Assembly: GCA_002309235.1 (NCBI GenBank)
Contig: DBXA01000151.1
Span: forward strand, 17,465 to 27,198
Direction of reading: 5' to 3'
DNA from: Christensenella sp. UBA1224
Lineage (GTDB): Bacteria; Bacillota; Clostridia; Christensenellales; Aristaeellaceae
DNA: 9,734 nucleotides
Part shown: piece after piece, positions 1-5,464 of the stretch
How the letters are laid out: each line of letters begins with the position of its first letter
How positions within the stretch are numbered: position 1 is the first letter of the stretch
Position numbers and translations under genes: made by a program
The notes under the pieces: model-generated
What the model saw: the letters and a program-made list of their open reading frames with translations, nothing else
Databases searched by the model: none
Told to the model about the DNA's origin: nothing

Positions 1-1436
1 GCTTTGATCTCTTCATTGCCGAGCATCCGGTCCTTGCCGACCTTTTCCACGTTCAGTATCTTGCCCCTCAGAGGAAGTATTGCCTGGAAGAAACGATCCC
101 GGCCTGTCTTGGCGCTGCCGCCTGCGCTGTCGCCCTCTACGAGGAATATCTCACATTTGCTCGGATCGCGCTCCGTACAGTCAGCGAGCTTGCCGGGAAG
201 GGCAGCGGATTCAAGAGCGGTCTTGCGCCGGGCCAGTTCCCTCGCTTTGCGGGCTGCTTCCCTGGCCCGCTGCGCCTGGAGGCACTTCTCCAGCACTGTC
301 TTGCCGACCTGCGGATTTTCCTCCAGGAATGCCTCGAGCTTTGAAGAAACGAGCCCTTCTACCAGCGGACGCACCTCGCTGTTCCCCAGCTTGGTCTTGG
401 TCTGGCCTTCGAACTGCGGTTCCTCCAGCTTTACACTGACAATCGCCGTAAGGCCTTCCCGGATATCCTCGCCGGAAAGATTGCTGTCGGCTGATTTCAT
501 CATCCCGGTCCTGCGGCCGTAATCGTTGATCACGCGGGTCAGCGCGGAACGGAAGCCCATCAGGTGAGTCCCGCCTTCGGGCGTATGGATATTGTTCGCG
601 AAGCAGTAGACGCTCTCGTTATAACCGTCATCCCACTGGAAAGCGACCTCCACGGTGGAGCCGTCCTTTTCACCCTCTATGTAAATGGGCTCCGCGAAAA
701 GCGGCGTTTTGTTTTTATTGATGTCCTTCACAAAGGAAATAATGCCGCCCTCATAGCGATAATGCTTTTCGACAGGCTCTTCCCCGCGTTCATCGGTGAT
801 CGTGATCCCCAGACCTTTGTTCAGGTAAGCCATTTCACGCATGCGCGTATAGAGCGTCTCAAAGTCAAAGTTACCCGTCTCGAAGATGCCGGGCTCCGGA
901 TCCTCGCCCGTCTTTACATCCGGCCAGAATTCGACCAGTGTACCGCTGCCTTCCGTCTCTCCGATAGTCTTAAGATCATAAAGGACCTTTCCGCGCTCAT
1001 ACTCCTGCTGGTACTTCATGCCGTTCTTTTCGACAGTGACCCGCAGGCGCTTGGAAAGGGCATTGACAACGGATGCTCCTACGCCGTGAAGGCCTCCGGA
1101 CACCTTGTATCCCCCGCCGCCGAATTTACCGCCGGCATGCAGTATGGTCATGCACACTTCGACAGCAGGGCGGCCGATCTTCGGATGGATATCCACGGGG
1201 AAACCGCGCCCGTTATCCTGTACCGATACACTCCCGTCGGAACGCAGTCGGACATCGATATGGGTACAGAACCCTGCCAAAGCCTCGTCTACGGCGTTGT
1301 CGACTATTTCATATACCAGGTGATGAAGCCCGCGCGCATCGGTAGAACCGATATACATGCCCGGCCTGCGGCGAACGGCTTCAAGGCCCTCCAGCACCTG
1401 TATTTCACTTGCATCATAATGATTATCGGTCTGCAT
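1..1436 (-). CDS. gyrB: DNA gyrase subunit B, N-terminal part (runs off left edge)
   Basis: ATPase subunit of DNA gyrase (type II topoisomerase), which with GyrA introduces negative supercoils using ATP. The window holds 478 complete codons of a protein usually about 640 residues long. Reading inward from the start, I see the GHKL ATPase domain with E43-x2-D46-N47 (catalytic Glu and Mg-binding Asn), DNGRGF at 74-79 and GGLHGVGAS around residues 114-122. The transducer domain has QTKTKLGNSEVR, whose lysine reaches the ATP. The start of the TOPRIM domain has EGDSAGG at 434-440, followed by ILPLRGKILNVEK. The TKTKLGNSEVR and KILNVEK wording fits GyrB rather than ParE. I chose the ATG at 1436 because GGAGG lies 5 bases upstream. 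An in-frame ATG at 1469 would add 11 residues but has no clear ribosome binding site. No recF lies upstream; the neighbour is a divergent sugar kinase. Identity is very secure, and the missing C-terminus is only a window effect. Confidence 0.97.
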   Translation of the reverse strand, partial: MQTDNHYDASEIQVLEGLEAVRRRPGMYIGSTDARGLHHLVYEIVDNAVDEALAGFCTHIDVRLRSDGSVSVQDNGRGFPVDIHPKIGRPAVEVCMTILHAGGKFGGGGYKVSGGLHGVGASVVNALSKRLRVTVEKNGMKYQQEYERGKVLYDLKTIGETEGSGTLVEFWPDVKTGEDPEPGIFETGNFDFETLYTRMREMAYLNKGLGITITDERGEEPVEKHYRYEGGIISFVKDINKNKTPLFAEPIYIEGEKDGSTVEVAFQWDDGYNESVYCFANNIHTPEGGTHLMGFRSALTRVINDYGRRTGMMKSADSNLSGEDIREGLTAIVSVKLEEPQFEGQTKTKLGNSEVRPLVEGLVSSKLEAFLEENPQVGKTVLEKCLQAQRAREAARKARELARRKTALESAALPGKLADCTERDPSKCEIFLVEGDSAGGSAKTGRDRFFQAILPLRGKILNVEKVGKDRMLGNEEIK

Positions 1437-1441
1437 TTTTG

Positions 1442-1446
1442 CCTCC
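1442..1446 (-). promoter_or_regulatory. Ribosome binding site that fixes the gyrB start
   Basis: The minus strand reads GGAGG here, 5 bases before the ATG at 1436. It lies inside the reading frame that would be used if translation began at the earlier ATG (1469), so it argues for the shorter protein. Confidence 0.8.
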
Positions 1447-1492
1447 GCAAAGTTATTGAAAATTGCCATTAACAAAGCTGTCCTTACTATTT

Positions 1493-1521
1493 ATTATACC
1501 ACATTTTTGCATCTAATTGTG
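1493..1521 (-). promoter_or_regulatory. Extended -10 promoter for gyrB
   Basis: On the minus strand, TATAAT (1498-1493) is a perfect -10 hexamer preceded directly by TGG (1501-1499), the extended -10 TGn element. At 17-base spacing the -35 position reads CACAAT (1521-1516), a poor match to TTGACA, so the extended -10 probably carries recognition. Transcription would begin near 1486, giving a leader of about 50 bases before the ATG at 1436. This is read from motifs only. Confidence 0.7.
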
Positions 1522-1527
1522 AGTAAA

Positions 1528-1570
1528 GGAGCATTCCTAATATATGATTAACATGCATATGGAGCATGCC
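1528..1570. repeat. Two GGAGCAT(T/G)CC direct repeats, operator-like
   Basis: GGAGCATTCC (1528-1537) and GGAGCATGCC (1561-1570) differ at one base and start 33 bases apart, about three helical turns, so both face the same side of the DNA. They lie between the gyrB -35 region and the rightward kinase promoter, where no coding sequence is seen. The second contains the palindrome GCATGC. They could be binding sites for a regulator of either divergent promoter; this is inference from spacing and position. Confidence 0.35.
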
Positions 1571-1679
1571 TCACTTTCCGCCTGTGAAAACCCGAAAATT
1601 TTCCGTGCCGGGTTGATTTGAAAGCAGATTGACGTTATACTTGAGGACAGGTAGTATATCAAAGTGAAATAAAGTGAGG
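1569..1679. repeat. TCACTTT/AAAGTGA repeats bracketing the kinase promoter
   Basis: CCTCACTTT (1569-1577) is the exact reverse complement of AAAGTGAGG (1671-1679). A further AAAGTGA lies at 1661-1667, exactly 10 bases before the one at 1671. The inner copies fall between the -10 box and the ribosome binding site of the kinase gene, and the upstream copy sits about 35 bases before its -35. This suits an operator with an auxiliary upstream site. The 1671 copy includes the GAGG of the ribosome binding site, so that part may be coincidental. Confidence 0.35.
1613..1641 (+). promoter_or_regulatory. Sigma-70-type promoter for the kinase operon
   Basis: TTGATT (1613-1618) and TATACT (1636-1641) are separated by 17 bases, the optimal spacing, with 4/6 and 5/6 matches to the consensus boxes. 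The start site would be near 1648, leaving a leader of about 40 bases. A weaker overlapping alternative is TTGACG (1629-1634) with TAGTAT (1652-1657), also at 17 bases. No hairpin-rich leader or riboswitch is evident. Confidence 0.6.
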
Positions 1680-1688
1680 TAATGCAAT

Positions 1689-2762
1689 ATGAAGTTCCGT
1701 GAGAAAGCTTTATGGTCCATCGTCGTCCCCACATCCATGGGCGTCCGCATCACTCCCGCAGACAGGCAGGGCGTACATATCAGCCGCAATTACGTCATGC
1801 AGGCCACCAGTGCCGAAAGCAATGTGCTCAGCGTGAGCGCTTCACTCGGTCTGCCTACAAAAGTGCTCACCACCTTCGTAAAAGGCAGCCCCATCGCTCG
1901 CTTCATAAAGGACGATCTGGGCTCCCGCCATATCGCGTATGAAGGCCCGGAAGTCGACCAGGGCGGTCCGTGGGGCTACAGGCATCAGTTCAACATAGCC
2001 GATTCCGGCTTCGGTCCCCGCGGCCCGCGCGTATACAATGACCGCGCCGGTGAAGTAGGCCGTACCCTGAACGTAAAGGATTTTGACCTGGACAGGCTGT
2101 TTGGCGAAGAGGGAGTCAAGATACTGCATATATCCGGCCTGATCGCCGCCATGTCACCGGAAACAGGCGAGTTCTGCCGTTCCCTCGCAATAGCGGCGCA
2201 TAAATACAATACCCGTGTTTCCTTTGACCTCAACTATCGTGCTTCCTTCTGGCAGGGCCGTGAGGAAGAGCTTTCCGGCATCTTCCGTGAGATCGCATCC
2301 GTTTCCGACATCCTGATCGGCAACGAAGAGGATTTCCAGCTGGCGCTGGGCCTGGAAGGTCCCGAAGCAGGCGGCAAAGGCCTTGCGGCCAAGATCGACG
2401 GCTTCAAGGGTATGATCGAGGCGGCACGCAAGGCTTACCCGAACGCAGGCGTATTCGCCACTACGCTGCGCGAAGTGGTAAGCGCAAACGAGCACCTCTG
2501 GGGAGCGATCCTGTACGCTGACAACGGCTGGCATATCGTCGAGCCGCGCCCCATACAGGTGCTTGACCGCATCGGCGGCGGTGACGGCTTCGTAGGCGGA
2601 ATGCTCTACGCCATGCTCATGGGCTGGGAAAGCGAAAAATGGGTACAGTTCGGCTGGGCCACAGGGGCACTTGCCGTCACGATGCTGCTCGATTACGCAC
2701 TGCCGGCAGATGAGGAACAGGTCTGGAGCATCTACCAGGGCAATGCCAGAGTCAAGAGATAA
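1689..2762 (+). CDS. PfkB-family sugar kinase, KdgK-like
   Basis: A 357-residue cytoplasmic kinase of the ribokinase/PfkB family, most like 2-keto-3-deoxygluconate (KDG) kinases, which phosphorylate KDG to 2-keto-3-deoxy-6-phosphogluconate for cleavage by an aldolase. Visible motifs are DLNYR (180-184) as in KdgK, GNEED (211-215), TLREVVSA (259-266) resembling the KdgK nucleotide-binding segment, and the family signature DRIGGGDGF (293-301) with D299 as the expected catalytic base. The N-terminal substrate motif is unusual: where KdgK proteins have GGAExNVA this one has TSAESNVL (40-47), so the true sugar is uncertain. The start is supported by GAGG at 1676-1679, 9 bases upstream. It is the first gene of a rightward operon; the next start is 38 bases after its stop. 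No KDPG aldolase or sugar transporter is in view to confirm the substrate. Family is secure, substrate is not. Confidence 0.85.
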   Translation: MKFREKALWSIVVPTSMGVRITPADRQGVHISRNYVMQATSAESNVLSVSASLGLPTKVLTTFVKGSPIARFIKDDLGSRHIAYEGPEVDQGGPWGYRHQFNIADSGFGPRGPRVYNDRAGEVGRTLNVKDFDLDRLFGEEGVKILHISGLIAAMSPETGEFCRSLAIAAHKYNTRVSFDLNYRASFWQGREEELSGIFREIASVSDILIGNEEDFQLALGLEGPEAGGKGLAAKIDGFKGMIEAARKAYPNAGVFATTLREVVSANEHLWGAILYADNGWHIVEPRPIQVLDRIGGGDGFVGGMLYAMLMGWESEKWVQFGWATGALAVTMLLDYALPADEEQVWSIYQGNARVKR

Positions 2763-2800
2763 CGCAACAACAGTCACACGACTACCCTGAGAGGTTTCCG

Positions 2801-3553
2801 ATGAAAGAACATATCGATACCATACCGCTGTGGGAGTCCTTCCGGGAGGATTGTGAATGTCCCTTATGCCGCCTCCATTCCCGTAATGAAGCAAACTACA
2901 GGGAATACTTCATGGGTGCTTCCGTAATGGAGCCCGACGTGCGCGTTGAGACCAACAAAAAGGGCTTCTGCGCCAGGCATTACAATCAGATGTTCCGCAT
3001 GTCCAACCGTCTGGGTTTAGCTCTTTCCACACATACGTACCTGAAGGATGTCATGGACAGAGTCGCAGCCGACGCTTCCGCAAGAGCAGCACAGCCTCGA
3101 AAAGGCGGTCTCTTTGCCAGGAAACAGGCTGACCCCGAAGGGCAGGCGGATGCGATCGCTTCAACCTGTATCCTGTGTGAGCGCCTGAATACCGCCATGG
3201 ATCGTTATATTGAAACGGTATTTGTCGTCTGGAAGAAAGAAAGCGAGTTCAGGAGGCTCATCTCCCAAGGCAAGGGCTTCTGCATACCGCATTACACGAG
3301 ACTTCTGCGCGAAGCTCCTTCGCGCCTTTCCGGCAGCGACCTTTCCACTTTCACAAGCGATGTCATCAATGCGGAAAAAAAGGCGCTTGAGCGCATTGAA
3401 AAGGAACTTGAGTGGTTCACCCTCAAATTCGATTACCGTAATGCAGATAAACCCTGGGGTACAAGTGAAGATGCCGTTGAGCGCACACTCAACAAGCTGC
3501 GGATGCTGTCCGTCCCCTTCAAAGAAGACGAACCGGAAAACCGCAAACAATAG
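2801..3553 (+). CDS. DUF6062 family protein, duplicated Cys/His module
   Basis: A 250-residue soluble protein with no signal peptide or membrane segment, recognised as the DUF6062 type found in Clostridia; no function is known to me. Two similar modules are visible. The first has CECPLC (C18, C20, C23) followed 34 residues later by KGFCARH (C57, H60). The second has CILC (C123, C126) followed 35 residues later by KGFCIPH (C161, H164). The paired CxxC and CxxH suggest two metal sites, probably zinc, or redox cysteines; this is inference. A charged linker (about 92-118) separates the modules, and a helical, coiled-coil-like stretch (about 185-210) follows. GAGG at 2791-2794, 6 bases before the ATG, supports the start. 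It lies between the kinase and the exported PIG-L protein, 15 bases before the latter's preferred start, so all three are probably one transcript. Confidence 0.75.
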   Translation: MKEHIDTIPLWESFREDCECPLCRLHSRNEANYREYFMGASVMEPDVRVETNKKGFCARHYNQMFRMSNRLGLALSTHTYLKDVMDRVAADASARAAQPRKGGLFARKQADPEGQADAIASTCILCERLNTAMDRYIETVFVVWKKESEFRRLISQGKGFCIPHYTRLLREAPSRLSGSDLSTFTSDVINAEKKALERIEKELEWFTLKFDYRNADKPWGTSEDAVERTLNKLRMLSVPFKEDEPENRKQ

Positions 3554-3556
3554 AAC

Positions 3557-3560
3557 GAGG
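3557..3560 (+). promoter_or_regulatory. Ribosome binding site that decides the PIG-L start
   Basis: GAGG lies 2 bases before the ATG at 3563, too close to serve it, and 8 bases before the in-frame ATG at 3569, which is well placed. The 3569 start also gives a cleaner signal peptide beginning MKRT. Confidence 0.7.
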
Positions 3561-3568
3561 CTATGTAC

Positions 3569-5362
3569 ATGAAGAGAACAGCTGCAACCCTTTTCTTTAT
3601 CGCGCTATTGACGATCATATACACTCTCGCCGTACCGATTGTTGCCGATACTTCAGGAGATACCCGCATCGAGTACGAAGAAAAGACCGTACTCGAGGGT
3701 TCTCCCACAGGCGATTATGTGGTCAACGTGCGGGCAAAACCCGACGCCGAATCCGCCAAGGTCGCAAAACTCGCTCCCGGAAAAACCTGCACCGTCCATT
3801 CCAAGAACAGCGGCTGGTACTACGTTGAAGTCGATGGCGTATACGGTTATATACGAATGGACCTCCTGACGGTATCCTCCCGCACGATCACTGTTGAGAA
3901 GGTCATCATCACTGAGGATCCGCTGAATGCCTCCATCAAAGGCTTTTCCGTGCCGTACATGATCGCCCCCGGGGCAGACTTCACCTTGAGCGGAACAATC
4001 TCCAGCAATATCCCGATCGTAGAGATCCGTTTCACGGTATATGACGTACGCCAGCTGAAGAATGAGACAGCTGTCAAGGTAAACTACGCACATGAGCAAG
4101 GTGTATACGGCTATGACTTGAAGGCCATGAGCAACAACAAGGCCTTCAAGAACCTGGTCTCCGGAGAAAAGATCGCCAGGGTCACCGTCAGATCCGCCAA
4201 TGACGAACAGCTTGTGGCAGAGAAAGGCTTCTATGTTTCAGGCATGTGCGCAGATGCGGTATCCGCGACTTCGCAGTGCGATATATCGACCAGCAACGGG
4301 AATGTCAAAGCCATGCTCGACGACAGTTACGGCACAAGCTGGTCCCCTTCCTCCTCTTCCGACTTCATCAAGATACGGATCCCCTCCTCAGTCGACGCAG
4401 GCGGCCTTTATATGGAGTTTGACAAGGCTCCCTCAAAGATGCTGATCGAGTTTTACGACAGGAAGGGCAATATCATTGAAAAAATCGCAGAGAAAAACCC
4501 GAGCGGACTGTGGAACCTGTATTATGAGCTTCCCGAAGGGCTGCTCGGCATAAAGGTATATACCTACGACCGTTCAAACGGCGTCAACAAGCTGCGCGTC
4601 TATGAAAGGGGCAAGGTTTCGCCTGTTGTACAGCAGTGGGCAGAAACACCCGATCGGATCGACCTTATGCTCTTCTGTGCCCACATGAACGATGAGACGC
4701 TGTATTTTTCCGGAACACTCGCCAAGCTGAGCGCAGAAGGCAAGAACGTAATGGTCGTCTACATGACCACGGATACCAGGAGAAAGCATGCCGAGGCATT
4801 GGATTGCATATGGACCGCCGGCTGCAAAGTACACCCCATGTTCCTGAACTTCATGGATTACAAGGTCGACAGTTACTCCAAAGCCGAATGGCTCTGGGGC
4901 AAAGACGAAACGATCCACGCGATCATGTCCGTACTCAGGAAATATAAACCCCTTGTAGTCATGACACATGACACGGAAGGTGAATACGGCCATAACCAGC
5001 ACAAGATGACATCCCGTTATACGATCAGATGTGTGGAAGCATGCGCAAACGCCAAAGTCGATCCGGAATCCGCAAAGGCTTACGGTGTTTGGGAGGTGCC
5101 GAAACTGTACGTGCACCTGTACGATGAGAGTAAACGTCTTGAGCTGAATTTCAACCGGGGAATGGAAGAACTGCACGGTTTCAGCCCTATGCAGGTCGCT
5201 TTCATATCCTTCGACAAGCACCAGTCCCAGATCAAACGCTACTCACTCAAGGGGGACGGTGTTACCTATGACTGCACATGGTTTTCGCTGTACCGTTCCA
5301 CAGTCGGAGATGACGTGAATAAGGACAGTTTCTTTGAAAACCTGGAAAAGTATTACGAATGA
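3569..5362 (+). CDS. Exported SH3b and PIG-L (LmbE-like) domain protein
   Basis: A 597-residue secreted protein. Domains in order: a signal peptide (about 1-26: KR, hydrophobic core, probable cleavage after PIVA); a bacterial SH3 domain (about 49-102, NVRAKPDAESAKVAKL to YGYIRM), usually a cell-wall binder; an Ig-like beta region (about 110-226); a discoidin-like beta domain (about 234-351); and a PIG-L/LmbE domain (about 362-555). PIG-L enzymes are zinc-dependent de-N-acetylases of amino sugars. Expected zinc ligands are present as H372 and D375 of AHMNDE and H478 of GHNQH (475-478). The first Asp of the usual AHPDDE, the general base in MshB-type enzymes, is Asn (N374), so activity is uncertain. 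The domain set suggests action on a wall or surface glycan, but the substrate is unknown. It is the last gene of the rightward operon and ends before a strong terminator. An alternative ATG at 3563 adds two residues. Confidence 0.85.
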   Translation: MKRTAATLFFIALLTIIYTLAVPIVADTSGDTRIEYEEKTVLEGSPTGDYVVNVRAKPDAESAKVAKLAPGKTCTVHSKNSGWYYVEVDGVYGYIRMDLLTVSSRTITVEKVIITEDPLNASIKGFSVPYMIAPGADFTLSGTISSNIPIVEIRFTVYDVRQLKNETAVKVNYAHEQGVYGYDLKAMSNNKAFKNLVSGEKIARVTVRSANDEQLVAEKGFYVSGMCADAVSATSQCDISTSNGNVKAMLDDSYGTSWSPSSSSDFIKIRIPSSVDAGGLYMEFDKAPSKMLIEFYDRKGNIIEKIAEKNPSGLWNLYYELPEGLLGIKVYTYDRSNGVNKLRVYERGKVSPVVQQWAETPDRIDLMLFCAHMNDETLYFSGTLAKLSAEGKNVMVVYMTTDTRRKHAEALDCIWTAGCKVHPMFLNFMDYKVDSYSKAEWLWGKDETIHAIMSVLRKYKPLVVMTHDTEGEYGHNQHKMTSRYTIRCVEACANAKVDPESAKAYGVWEVPKLYVHLYDESKRLELNFNRGMEELHGFSPMQVAFISFDKHQSQIKRYSLKGDGVTYDCTWFSLYRSTVGDDVNKDSFFENLEKYYE

Positions 5363-5415
5363 GCAAGACGACAGGTCCTTTTCACAGGACATGCCGATCA
5401 ATTGTACATGCAATT

Positions 5416-5454
5416 AAAAAAGGGGGCGGTCAAATGCGGCCGCCCCCCTATTTT
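5416..5454. terminator. Bidirectional intrinsic terminator between convergent operons
   Basis: An 8-bp perfect GC stem, GGGGGCGG (5422-5429) with CCGCCCCC (5440-5447), closes a 10-base loop. On the minus strand it is followed by six T (5421-5416), so it should end the transketolase transcript strongly. On the plus strand it is followed by TATTTTC (5449-5455), a weaker tract, ending the PIG-L transcript. A smaller hairpin, GTCCT/AGGAC (5375-5390), precedes it just after the PIG-L stop. Confidence 0.88.
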
Positions 5455-5464
5455 CACATGAAAA

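Noticed and set aside
564..1472. A 302-codon plus-strand open frame opposite gyrB
   Set aside because: Same codon-register effect; the minus strand encodes unmistakable GyrB motifs throughout. The translated antisense product shows no family feature.
1537..1789. Short minus-strand frames (65-72 codons) in the gyrB-kinase spacer
   Set aside because: They begin inside the kinase gene, have no credible ribosome binding site and cross the predicted promoter. Nothing about them resembles a known small protein.
2154..2894. A 246-codon minus-strand frame opposite the kinase and the DUF6062 start
   Set aside because: It is in register with the kinase codons, spans a gene boundary and covers the DUF6062 ribosome binding site. 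No domain is recognisable.
4574..5221. A 215-codon minus-strand frame opposite the PIG-L domain
   Set aside because: Codon-register shadow of the PIG-L gene, with no ribosome binding site or domain that I can recognise.
5375..5414. Hairpin GTCCT/AGGAC and ATTG-TACATG-CAAT near-palindrome as a possible attachment site or small RNA
   Set aside because: Both are short, sit in a 3' untranslated region before a clear terminator, and have no flanking integrase, duplicated copy or promoter.
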